A stretch of DNA of 64,000 bases from Aphelidium insulamus (taxonomy: Eukaryota; Aphelidiomycota; Aphelidea; Aphelidiaceae). Of this stretch, positions 1 to 11,152 are shown one piece after another. The first letter of the stretch is position 1, and each line of letters begins with the position of its first letter. A program made the translations under genes and the position numbers. Under the pieces are notes generated by a model that was not told the DNA's origin, made no database searches, and worked only from the letters and a program-made list of their open reading frames with translations. The stretch covers positions 124,001-188,000 of the forward strand of contig JAZDSV010000019.1 of assembly GCA_036784855.1 (NCBI GenBank), in the 5' to 3' direction.

Positions 1-2
1 CG

Positions 3-821
3 CTGCTCATTGCCGACACACCGCTCTATCCGCAAAAGATTGCGCGTTTGTTTCTCGTTTGCGACATATTGCACAACACTGGCGCGCCCGTGCACAATGT
101 TCAACGATTCCGTTCGGGGTGTGTTATTTAGTGCCTTAGTTATTGAGTAGTCTCGATGCTTGTGTAAATATTGCTGACAAGAACGTTTCTGTCCAGATTT
201 GAGGCCAAGATAGTGGAGATATTCCAGCACTTGAATGTGTGCTTCCGTGCACTCAATGCTCGACTCCGCGAACAACAGATCAAAAACTACATTGTGTCGA
301 TTCTGAATGCCTGGGACGACCATCTAGTGTTTTCCAAGGCGCTAATACAACACTTGCGAGTGACGTTCATGCGCGATGTTGATGGCTCCACTGACAAATT
401 GGCTGGTGGTGGCGGTGATGCCTCCCTGGGCGGCGACGATGGAGCCCGCGTGGAGGGCAGTGCGGCATCCCGGATCCGCCAAGCGGACGCTCGTGACATT
501 GAGCGAAAGGTGAACTCGTATCTACAAACTCTGCGTGACGAGGCACGTGTCCCGGGATTCAGCGGTCGTCGGCGCAAGCCGGCCGAGTTGCAGGAAATGG
601 CGCAGAAATACCGCGAGAAACTAATTGATGAAGTGGCGGCTGACCAGTATGACACAAAGAATGGACAAGACGAGGCGGCAGAATCGGTGCCGTGGGCCAA
701 CAAGAAGGGCAAGGCATCCGGCTGGTCCTCGGTGTCATCAGCAGGCGTGAAGAGGCCTAGTACAGATGAAGCACCGAGTCGGCCCCAGTCTAAAGCCAAG
801 ATAGCATTCAAGTTCTCGTAA
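3..821 (+). CDS. U2SURP: U2SURP/SR140-like U2 snRNP-associated protein, C-terminal part
   Basis: C-terminal part of a U2 snRNP-associated SURP-domain splicing factor; the upstream RRM and SURP regions lie outside the window. Exon 3-118 encodes the start of the CID-type helical domain (TPLYPQKIARLFLVCDIL), a 78-base intron follows (119-196, GT-AG), and the exon 197-821 continues with FEAKIVEIFQHLN. A second conserved block, starting near 480 with DIERKVNSYLQ and ending in QKYREKLIDE, matches the cwf21-like region near the end of SR140. A glycine- and serine-rich low-complexity stretch lies between the two. The protein ends in a basic IAFKFS tail. Identification is by recalled family motifs, not by a search. 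It is nuclear and acts in branch-site recognition by the U2 snRNP. The KIN82-type kinase gene is convergent downstream. Confidence 0.85.
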
Positions 822-868
822 TAACTGTCCAGCCAATATATAGTGCCGCTCCTACATCAATCTAGTCT

Positions 869-3156
869 TTATTGTTGTGCGATGGGTGCCACAGTGATAC
901 TGCCAGAGCTATGAGCAGTGTTTGTTTGTCCCCTTGTCAACTTACAATTCCCGAAATTCTTGAAAGGATCCTCTTCGATGGCGGGAGATAGTTCCTCATG
1001 CTGCACTTGCGGCACAGCAAGGGCACTGCTGGATTTGGCCTTTGCTTCGGGTAGTTTCGATGGAATTGCATCGACAGTTGCAGCATTGGCCGCGCCAGGC
1101 GATTCATCGCCGGTCCACGGTACGCCATCCTTGTCCTCGCGGTCATCCAACGTTATCACACGGAAATTGCTGGTGTCGAGTGCACTTTTTAGAGTGGGAA
1201 TTATAGGCGGTGTGTTATTGCGCAACAAGGCCCACTTGATAGACTTTAGCCACGCTTGAGCCTTCACCTCCCCCGCTCCGAATCGAGAACCCAAACGCTG
1301 TGCGGGATTCTAGGGCACATTGACACATTAGCTAGATCAAACTGATCGTATTATTTTCTCACCTTGACTAGCAAGTGCGAAATAATGTTTCTAGCCTCGG
1401 AAGAAACTGACGCTTGTCGAGATGTATTAGTCGAGTCGTTCAGCGCGGGAAAATCGGGAGGCCTTTTGACGATATTATGAAAAGTACTGCTACGGGATTT
1501 GCCCTGCCGACAGTTCAGATCAAAGGACAGCGTTTGACTGATAGCTATACCTTGAATGGCGTAAACCCATAAATCATTTCGTAGATGAATATGCCCACGG
1601 TCCACCAGTCAACGGTGCTAATAGTTGTAAGCAAACAACCGACAACCTCAACAAGCTTGATACCTTGTGTAGCCTTTGTTCTGACAGGAAATGTTTTAGA
1701 AATTTGCAACAGATCGTAATTTACCTTAATTATTTCTGGTGCAATGTACTCTTCCGTGCCGACAAATGAGGTGGTGCGTATTTGCGAAGTGCAGGCATGT
1801 GTGTCGATATGTCCGGATTTCTAACAAGACACAATGAATAAGAAATGAGTAGAGCAAAAGGAAACTACCTTGGCAAGGCGCGAGCTGGAGAACGCTGCCT
1901 TCTTCACCATGCTGGGTTGTGTCGGCTGATCAACAGACTTGGACAAGTCAAAGTCTGAATAATGTCAATTCAGACCCAATTAGAGGATATACGCGCGATA
2001 CCAGCTAACATAATGTGCCCAGTGCTGTGTAGGAGAATGTTTTCAGGCTTCAAATCTCGATAAACATAACCCATGAGGTGCAGATATTCCAGAGCGCTAC
2101 AGATCAAGAAGTCAATGCAAGTAATTACACAAGACGGTCTCAACTTGCCATATGACTTCCGCAGCATAGAATTTGGCAGACTCCTCTGATCAACGATTAT
2201 CCTCAGTTGAATAGCACAAGACATACCATCAAGCCGGCCATTGGGGCGACGCTGCAGCATGCGAAAAAACTCTCCGCCAGCACAGTATTCCATGCACAGG
2301 AACAGATAGCTATCATTCTGAAACGAGTGGTACAACGGCACAATAAACGGATGATGGACGGCTGAGAGTAGCTTCTGCTCCGCCAGCACTCGACGAACTT
2401 TGTTTCTCGTTATCATTTCCTATAAAACGATAATGCATGAACTACATAAAACCAGACACGGAATGCCCACCTGCTTTGAAAGTACTTTGAGAGCAAAGAG
2501 CGAATCCGAGTGCACATCGCGAACCAGATATACGCGGCCCACATCACCCTTTCCAAGTAGCTGGACGGTATAAGATAAGAATAACGCTACGATTACATAT
2601 ATGGACTCTCACCTTCAGCTTCCTAAAGTCGCTCGGTCCACGCACACCCGCCGTTACTCTGACGGTGGCAGTGGACTCTGGCCGCGAGTGGTAGGTCGGC
2701 GTCGGAACAGCAACCAAACTTGTGACCACCCTTGGCGGAACTATATTATCACTCCATGACCGCTTCAGGCCTGCAAGAGCATCAGCATGCAAATGTGCAT
2801 GTTATACTGCACATGCCGCCGATGCTGGCACTGATGGCACGCGCAGCAACTGGATGCTGCTCCAGCGACGTCGAGCCATTCACACGCTGATCACTGCCTG
2901 AACCTCCCAGCGACATATCCGTGCTGCTGGTGGACTTTGAGGCACTGTTGTCACGCTGCATGGTGTCGCTGTCTCGCGGCACTTGCAGCCCGCCAGCCGG
3001 CAATCCATAAGGGTCCCCGGAACCGTAGCCACCGCCAGCACCACTACCGACATCACTCAGGCTTGCCGTGGATGTCGATGCCTTGAGGGGTGACCTCCGC
3101 GATAGGTCCGACGTGGAGCCAGACTTTTTCAGGCCGAGCTTGCGCAGGGCAAACAT
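869..3156 (-). CDS. KIN82: AGC kinase of the KIN82/FPK1/nrc-2 type (flippase kinase-like)
   Basis: Multi-exon Ser/Thr kinase. The N-terminal exon (3156 down to about 2808) is low-complexity Ser/Gly. The glycine loop [11 protein letters not shown] (near 2550), [16 protein letters not shown], the catalytic [12 protein letters not shown] (near 2060) and [14 protein letters not shown] (near 1750) follow the fungal nrc-2/KIN82 pattern closely. The DFD replacing DFG, and a stretch before the activation segment, also fit this family. The C-terminal AGC extension contains DPFKNFGN (near 970). Known members phosphorylate aminophospholipid flippases at the plasma membrane. Introns are short; one (2097-2148) begins with GC (GCAAGT) and is required to keep [13 protein letters not shown] in frame. 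The start at 3156 gives a plausible N-terminus, but an upstream exon cannot be excluded. Confidence 0.85.
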
Positions 3157-3329
3157 TTCGGTGTTGGACGGATACAGATTGACTTGTTACACAAGGTGGA
3201 GCTGAAACAGTTGTGTGCGGATAAAACGACCGCGAGCTCCTAAATACTTTAGTTGCATTTCAGTGCTTAAATTAAATAGAGCTGCAAGCAAATCAGTAGA
3301 AGGCTGCTAGTGCAATTGCCAATTGCAAT

Positions 3330-4118
3330 GGGCTGCATCAGTGTTGAGGCCAACTACTTATGCCGGCAGAATCGTTCAATTCACGGATAAACAGATAAGT
3401 TCGACACAGATGAGCAAAATCGCCGTTCACTTTTATGAGACTTTCGAATGCCCCGGGGGCAGATTGTCATGACCGAATGCCGCTCGCCTCGCTGGTGAAA
3501 ATATTTAACGCAAGGATGCTCGAAGAGATTTACGACTCAATTAATTGCCAATGGAACTGATAAATTTGGAAGCATGCATGGATTAGGCCGAGAAGACTTA
3601 TTGCTGACCAGGGACGACTTTGAAGAATTGATGAACTCGAGTATCGATCTTGCGCCGCGGTTGTATTCCGCACAATTGAAAGAGACCATGCATACGATCA
3701 ATCAGCGTTATCACTGCTGTAATTTCAGAAATCAAGGCCAGATTTTCAAAGAGTATTGCAATGCCTTCCGAAGCCGCATAGATTGACTTTTACAAGTCAG
3801 ACGCACTTACCTTACGACGCATGTTTTGGCAGTCATCATTCGAAACCCATTGGCAAGATATTTTCGCAATCGGTGGATATGATTCTTTCAGGCCAAACTC
3901 TGCAATGTCCGACCACTATGGACAAAACCGCTGATCAAAAGTCGTTTGAAGAGATGCGGAAGTGGGGACGGTTGTTGTTTACGGTGGCAATTGTCGATTC
4001 AGAAGGCGCTGCGATCTTGCAGGTCCATTCTCCATGCCCATCTATCGGCCAACAATTAGCCGGGTTAATGCACTGCACTAGTAGACCATTCAGACAGCTG
4101 GATTTGTTTTATATATGA
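3330..4118 (+). pseudogene. Unresolved, probably broken gene; weak Hsp70-like features
   Basis: No single reading frame explains this stretch. Short open pieces occur at about 3366-3470, 3546-3727 and 3756-4118, with in-frame stops between them. The piece near 3550-3650 contains DLLLTRDDFEEL, which resembles the segment where Hsp70 ATPase domains read LxRxxFExL. The later piece (GQTLQCPTTMDKTADQ, then LFTVAIVDSEG) loosely resembles the start of an Hsp70 substrate-binding domain. A possible acceptor (TGTAATTTCAG) ends near 3728. It may be a decayed Hsp70-family gene or a multi-exon gene I cannot assemble. The Hsp70 link is a guess from pattern alone. Confidence 0.25.
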
Positions 4119-4243
4119 GTGTATACTACTGCACCTTTTAGTAGTAGTAGTTGCAATGGTAAAGTGGAGAGAAGCCAAGTACACAGAGAGCCAGTAACAG
4201 ACAGAGCATACACGCACACCATCACACATCACACAATACGCAA

Positions 4244-7200
4244 ATGGTCACGGACAGCGCACCGCCAGTTGCTCTTGAGCGTCAGAGCACAGTCACGCTG
4301 CCAGCATCGGCCGGGAGTAGTCGGCGCCGGCAGCTGCTGGACACACTGCAGGTGCGGCTTTTGTGGAATGCTAACCCACCGGTATTGACAGTGGGGTCGC
4401 AGACGGGCAGCGCCAAAGCAATTACGTCGGCCTTGCGTGGCCCCGCTGACAACAGTGCGAGCGGGGGTCCCGGCACCACTCCGGCACCTGGCCGTCTTCC
4501 AGACTTGAGTGCGGCGCTGGACGACTGCGGCAACACACTGCTGCACATTACCGTGGCGCAGTTAGATCTGCACGCCACCTCACTGCTCCTGCTCAAGGGC
4601 GCCCAGCCAAACAGTCGCAACCATTCCGGCATATCTCCGCTCCGGCTGGCCAGGCTGCTCAAGGCCGCCGACATTGTCAGCTTGCTCGTGCGCCACGGGG
4701 CCGTGGACGATGGGCTGCCGCCGCTGGATGAGTCGTGCGATGCCGACACTGCTCCACGCAGCAACATTACCAGCTCCGTGGACAGTGTTGCCGAGGGCGA
4801 CACTGTGCATCAGCAGCCGCCGCAACCGTCGCCCCTGCTGCCCCTGCTTCAGACTAGACGTGTTTCGGTGGCCACGGCGTCTGCCGCAGCACCCAAATCT
4901 CCAACTGCCGCTACCTCGCCCACCACTGCAGACAAAGCGTTCAAGGAGCCGCCGGCATTGCCGCTGTCACGGCTAACCTATGTCGGTGCCGACATCACTA
5001 GCGGCGCCTTCATGGGCATGCACAGGGCACTGGCAGCGCTGCTGACGGGCGGTGTGGACTTTGTCGATTCGCACGGCGCCACATCCCTGATGAAGGCCGC
5101 CTTCCGCAACCACGCGTCGTTGGTGTCTGCACTGCTGGGCGGTGATCAGATGGTCGGCACTACTTCAGTGACTGCCACGGACAAGCACGGCTACTCGGCA
5201 CTCATGTGGGCGTGCTTTGGCGGTGCAGCAGAGTGCGTGGTGGCGCTGGTCGATTATCTGCAGACACACAATGCTCTGTCCGAACAGCTGGCCGTGATGG
5301 GCAAGGGCGAGGCGCCGCGACTGACACCGCTCATGGCCGCCGCATATCACGGACACTGGGCGGTTGTGGCGGCGCTGGTGCAGCGCGTCCCTAAATCTGT
5401 GCTAGCTGTCGATAAGGCGCTGCCGAACGGTGTCACGGCTCTCATGCTGGCCACGTGGATGGGCAACTTTCGCACCGTCAAACAGTTGCTGCTGGCCGGT
5501 GCGGTGCCGCCACGGGGCGCCGAGTCATGGATCCTGGCCGGGTTGTCGCAGATGGAGTTTGGCGTCGGCGTGGACAGCAAGAAGATTATTGCCAGCCAGC
5601 CGCCGCAGTTTCCCAAGTTTCCCAATGGCAAGACATTTGTCCGCATTGCCAACGATCTTATTGAAGTGTTGCGACGGGCCAGCGGGGAGTCTTCAACTTC
5701 GCCTACTTCTTCTTCAGCAGAGACCAATAAACTGCCGGCCAGGGATGATAAGGCCATCGAGTCGCTGAAAAATGTGTGGGGAGCGCGTATCGCTACAGAT
5801 ATGCTTGGCGGCGCGGCTGAACAAGAGGATTTCGGCAGAAAGGCCGAGGCTTCTCTAAAGACAACGCTGGGAATTGAGGTGACTATATCTTATACATTTT
5901 GCAGTTTCATTACAACTTATGGTCCATAGCACCAAGTGGACCATGCATACGAGATGGAAATGACCGAGTTGTTGAAGAAGTTCCGCAAGCAGGGTACCGC
6001 GCTCGATGTCTCACTGATGAGCATGTTGAAGCACGTGCTGTCGCTGTTGTTGGCTGCAAAGAGCGACGACAAGACAAAGTACGTGGTTATTTCCGGCAAG
6101 GCCATCCAGGAGGCGGGAGAGATTGTTCGCCTCGTCGAGTCGGCCACAGAGAAGCGAGTTGTATCGGCGGCGGTTGCCAAGACTGCCCCGATGCCGCAAC
6201 CGCTAACTCTAACACTCAATGGACCGTTTGTGCAGAAAATTGCCGATATGTGCAAAAGCCTGCGAAACGACTACGTCACCAAGATGCTTACTGTGACAAG
6301 GCTGGCAGTGGGTGCATGGCCGCCGCCGAATGCCGTCGAGGACATGATAGGGGTAGCGTGCAAACTCTCCACAGCCTGTCACAATTTGGTTCTCTTTGCA
6401 AATGCGTTGGGCATCTGGCCGGCAGGAGAAATCGACCTGTCTCAATTTGCATTGGTAACTTGCGTGTTATATGCGGTTACGCAGTGTATCTGATCATCAA
6501 TGAACAGACGGAATCTACGGGAGCCGTGACGGACAATCGCAGCCTTAACTATGCCGACTATCAACGGCAGCAGGAAGCTACGCTGCTGGACAAAATATCA
6601 AAGAATGCAGCCCGGCGTAGCACACACGGTGATCTGCCCGGCCAAGACAAGACGGCCGGATCGCAGGCAGCTGCCGTAGTGGACAACGCCGACGAGCAGT
6701 TCTTCAGCTCCGTTGACAATCTCGTGCGCATATTCGCTCAAAACATACAAAAGCTGAAAATATCCAAAGATGCCGACCGCAAAGAAGAGTATTCCACGCT
6801 GGCCAGTGCGGTATATGCGAGTGCCGATGCCATCATTGAAGAAATCCGGGGCTACTACGTCTTCAAGAGTTTGCCCGATCAGTTCAAACTTACCGAGGAT
6901 GAACCGATATTCAAGCGAAAGTTCAAGTCATTTGTTGAGACGCTGCTGCACAGCGCCGATGAACTCATTCTGCAGAGTAAACTAGCCAGCGGGGTGTGGC
7001 CACCTCCGGACGCCGCCACCGAGATGATGAAGGCCACCGTGCCCGTGATCACAACGGCCAAGCAGTTGGTGACGTATGTGAAGGAAATCGCCACGGTGTC
7101 TCGGCAGTCCGAGAATGAGGAACGACGCAAAATGGAACAGTTTATGGGCGAATGGGTCCAGAGCAAGGAAGTGCGCAACTTATTTTCCCAGTGGGAGAAG

Positions 7201-8890
7201 ACTCGCTTGAGTGCATTGAAGGTGGCCTATCTATCATTGTTTCCTATAATATTCACACTTGCTGTGTAGACGACTGAGAGCACGGATGCAACAACTTCCG
7301 CCGCATCACTTACGGAAGAAGAGGCACGCATTCTTGATGATGGTACCGAAGGTTTGCAAGTGGAGGTCAAGGACGGCGTCGAGATTGTCAAGGCCGGAAG
7401 ACTGTTGAAATTGGTGGAACGCTTGGCGGACCACCGTGTGCCCGACGCCGAGTACCGCTCCGCGTTTCTGCTCACCCATCATTCGTTCACGACATCTTTG
7501 GATTTGTTGGATATACTAATTAAACGATACGACATTGGTCCACCGTACGGCCTCGACCAGCGGCTATTTACCTCGTTTGTGAACAAGAAGATTATTCCAG
7601 TTCGTCTGCGGTATGACATGACATCTAAATGGACGGTTTTTTAGTAAGCTAATTTACTCTGCAGTGTGTACAATGTGCTGAAAATCTGGATGTCGACTTA
7701 TACGGAAGATTTCATCAACAATAGGCAGCTGACGGAGCGATGCATGGAGTTTGTGCAGACAAAGATGGCGACCGACTTTGGTGAGATTACCGTGCAGCTG
7801 ATGGAAACATTGAAGCGTTGTGTAGGTCACTATCTGTCATATATTTGACCATCGTTAATTGTTGATAGCTGCAACCTGGGCCCCCGGTAGTTGCCACGGA
7901 CTCGAGAGTTCCCCCCAAACCGATTTTGCCCAAAGGCCTTGGTGGAGACGCAATAAACACATTTCTCGCCAGCAATGCCAGGGCTTTCATCGACATTGAC
8001 CCAATGGAGATGGCGCGTCAGTTAACGCTAATTGATTCCAGTACATATCGAAACATACGGGCTAAAGAGTGCTTGGATCAAGGCTGGGAAAAGAGCGACA
8101 AGGCCACACGAAGCCCGAACATAACCAAGATGATCAAGCAGCTGAACAACATTACAATGTGGGTCGTGTCCAGCATCGTGGACTGCGAGGACATCAAGGC
8201 GCGAATGCTTCTGATCAAATACTTTATCCAGCTGGCATCGGTAAGTTAAACTGTATAATCAACAAAAGTGATAAAGTCATGTGCTAGAGTTGCCGCGAGT
8301 TAAACAATTTCAATGGAATTACCGCCATTATCGCCGGCTTCTCCATGGGTCCTGTGCATCGAATGACCAAGACTTGGAAGGTAGGGATGTGTACATACAA
8401 GCAATGTAGGATATTAATGCGCGCAGATGTTTCAAGAAAAGTATCTCAAGTTTAGCGAGATGCAAGACGAGTTGTCGGAGCTGGTAAGTGCCAAAGGACA
8501 GTACTCAAAGTATCGTGCGGCACTCAAGGCTGCATCGCCTCCCATTCTGCCCTTTCTCGGCAAGTTATAATATCACTGCAATTATACGAAATTACATACT
8601 ATGCAGGAGTGTATTTGACCGACTTGACATTTATCGAGCTGGGCAATTCTGACTTTCTGCCAGAGACAAATTACATCAACTTTGACAAGCGGCGCAAGGT
8701 GGCGGTTAACATCAAGCAGATCCAGAACTATCAGCAAGTCAGTTTTGCGCTGACAGAGGTGCCGCCACTGCGCGACTTTATTTTGAAACTGGGTGAGGCT
8801 GGTTGGAAGGACGAGAAGGCGTTGTACGCACGCAGTTGGGAAGTGGAGCCGCGCGAAGAGAGCGTGGACAGCGACGACGATGCTCAATAG
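4244..8890 (+). CDS. Ankyrin-repeat Ras guanine-nucleotide exchange factor
   Basis: Nine exons: 4244-5878, 5930-6454, 6508-7221, 7270-7610, 7665-7821, 7869-8240, 8288-8380, 8427-8559 and 8607-8890; all splice phases agree. Exon 1 carries ankyrin repeats (DDCGNTLLHITVAQLDLH, GASTSLMKAAFRNHASL-like, GYSALMWACFGGAAE). Exons 2-3 encode a helical region of unknown type in which a WPPP motif recurs (AVGAWPPPNAVEDM and SGVWPPPDAATEMM). Exon 4 looks like a RasGEF N-terminal module (VERLADHRVPDAEYRSAFLL). Exons 6-9 are the catalytic Cdc25-type domain: DPMEMARQLTLIDSSTYRNI, then SCRELNNFNGITAIIAGF, then PFLGVYLTDLTFIE. Intron 8560-8606 has a GC donor. It should activate a Ras- or Rap-type GTPase; the partner is unknown. 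Confidence 0.85.
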
Positions 8891-8917
8891 CTATTTTGTT
8901 TTGCGTAATAGACAACT

Positions 8918-10284
8918 ATGACTGCGCTGAAAAATGACCGCATTTTGCGCGTGTCGCGTGCACAAGCCGTCGACAAGACTCCGGTGTGGATAATGCGGCA
9001 GGCTGGCCGGTATCTGCCGGGTGGGTGCTCTCCGTGAGATACTATACTACAGCGATATGCTCATATATATACCACGTGTAGAGTTCCGCGAAGAGCGCAA
9101 GAAGCACGACTTCTTCACCATCTGCCGCACGCCTGAACTGGCCTGCACCGTCACCTTACAGCCCATAGATCGCTATGACGGTCTGTTTGACGCGTCCATC
9201 ATATTCAGCGATATCCTGGTCATCCCGCAAGGTGGGAGCACTGCTGAATATTCACGTGGAGGATTGACGTAGATATCATACATAGCAATGGGACTGGAGG
9301 TGCAGATGTTGGCGGAGAAGGGACCGCACTTTCCAGCACCACTCCGCGTGCCGGTCGATATGCAACGCCTGGCCGCTGAGGTGGACGTGGCAGTCTCGCT
9401 GAAATACGTGTTTGATGCCATAACGCTGACACGTGACCGTCTTGCCGGCCGTGTTCCGCTGTTTGGATTTTGTGGTGCTCCATGGACGCTCATGGCTTAC
9501 ATGGCAGGTTATGCAGCTGCACGTATATATTGTATCTACGTGTTAATAACTGTTCATACGTAGATCGAAGGTGGAGGCAGCAAGACACTGTCGTATGCAA
9601 AGCGGTGGCTTACACAGTATCCCGCGGAGAGCGCGGCGCTGCTTCAGCGCATCACCGACATATGCGCCGAATATCTATTTTGTCAAGTCAAAGCGGGCGC
9701 ACAGGTAAAACGATTTTTTTTGACTCCTTTCACTATGTTTACACATGCAGATGTTGCAATTGTTTGATAGCTGGGCTGGAGAACTTCCGCCTGATCAGTA
9801 CCGGCGATTCTCACTGCCGTACTGCCGCCACATTGCCTCTGCCGTGAAGGCCAAGTGTATCGCTGCGCAAATACTCGCAGTACCGATGACAATATTTGCA
9901 AAGGGCGCGCATTTCGCCATCGAGGACCTGCTCGACAGTGACTACGATGTCATCGCCATCGACTGGACGATGGAGGTGCGGTCGGTGCAGCGGCGCGTCC
10001 TCGCCTGGATGGACGCCGACAAGGAAAAGCGCCGTCAGTACGTGGCGCTACAGGGCAATATGGACCCGATAATGTTGTTTGCCCCGGAGCAAACAGTCGC
10101 CTCCGCCACCAAGGATATGGTTGAGACGTTTCTGGTGGACGATGCCGGCAAGCGCATCGACAACCGCATTGGATATGTGTGCAATCTGGGGCATGGCATA
10201 TTGCCCGAGACTCCGGTAGAGAATGTTCGCGTATTTCTGCAAAGTGTAGCGGAAACCAGTCGCGACATTTTTTCCCGCAAATAG
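8918..10284 (+). CDS. UROD: Uroporphyrinogen decarboxylase
   Basis: Decarboxylates uroporphyrinogen III to coproporphyrinogen III in the cytosol, in heme synthesis. Exons are 8918-9020, 9082-9231, 9286-9503, 9564-9704 and 9751-10284. The N-terminal signature [14 protein letters not shown] spans the first junction. Further family blocks are [28 protein letters not shown] followed by IEGGGSKT, and [15 protein letters not shown] near the end. Length is normal for the family. The third intron (9504-9563) needs a GC donor (GCAGGT) to give the conserved YM-IEGGGS junction. The gene follows the RasGEF gene by only 27 bases. Confidence 0.95.
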
Positions 10285-10440
10285 CGCGCTTATTAACACA
10301 ATACATAACATGGATTATTCACCAATTCAAGTAGCCAATCAGAGCACGGATAGCGGCGCCAAAGGTTCCTGTGAAAGCCGCGGCATCCATCCACCGTCCA
10401 TCCACCCTTCCCGCCACACTCCCACCACTACATTCACAAA

Positions 10441-10837
10441 ATGGCCAAGCGTACTAAAAAGGTTGGCGTGGTCGGCAAGTACGGCACTCGCTATGGTTCG
10501 TCGCTGCGTAAGCAGGTCAAGAAGATGGAGATTACACAGCACGCCACATACACGTGCACCTTTTGCGGAAAGGTGCGCTAGGCCGCCTTCTCAAAGGCAC
10601 GCCAGATCTGCGTGATGGCTAATATGCGCTGTGTAGGACGGTGTCCGTCGCACGGCTGTCGGTGTGTGGAAGTGCCGTGGATGCAACAAGTGCATGGCTG
10701 GTGGCGCATGGACCGTCAGGTTTGTGAATACTATTGGCGTTAGCTTATTACTTATAAACGTCCGTGTGTGTAGCACCACGGCTGCCTCCACCGTCCGAAG
10801 CACTATCCGTCGTCTGCGTGAAATGGTAGAACAGTAA
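10441..10837 (+). CDS. RPL43: 60S ribosomal protein L43/L37a (eL43)
   Basis: Small zinc-finger protein of the large ribosomal subunit. Three exons: 10441-10572, 10637-10719 and 10774-10837. The protein begins [19 protein letters not shown]. Its four zinc-binding cysteines are in CTFCGK and CRGCNKC. It ends in [12 protein letters not shown], about 92 residues, the usual length. The introns split the zinc finger. A CCAAT element lies about 110 bases upstream (near 10334). A stretch of CATCCACC repeats (10380-10410) precedes the start. Confidence 0.95.
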
Positions 10838-11152
10838 TTGTGTGCACTCGACTGAGCATCGTGTCGGAATAGAACGATGTTACGTGGGCATGTCGTTGGA
10901 GCGTACGGTACATGTTTATCGATCTGTTATCTTTCTTGTGATCTTTGCCGCTTGTGTTTCCTGTTGTCCAACTGTTCTCTGGGCTTCATGGCGTCAATAG
11001 CTGGCATATAATATCTGCATGAATGACCTCGTGGTTCTCCTGTTTGCATTCTTGCAAAGGATGTTCCAACAACGAGTTCAGCGTGTGACATACATTCAAA
11101 GACTTAATAGACATACTGCAATGCAATATGATAATTGAGTCTACTGTAATAA
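10838..11152. other. Convergent intergenic region between RPL43 and VAC8
   Basis: Holds the 3' flanks of two convergent genes. I see no convincing ORF, RNA gene or repeat. An antisense ORF near 10986-11180 overlaps the VAC8 tail in another frame and has no recognisable features. Confidence 0.6.

Noticed and set aside
3340-3400. tRNA gene suggested by CGTTCAATTC
   Set aside because: No A box or acceptor-stem pairing; no other tRNA-like fold was found in the window.
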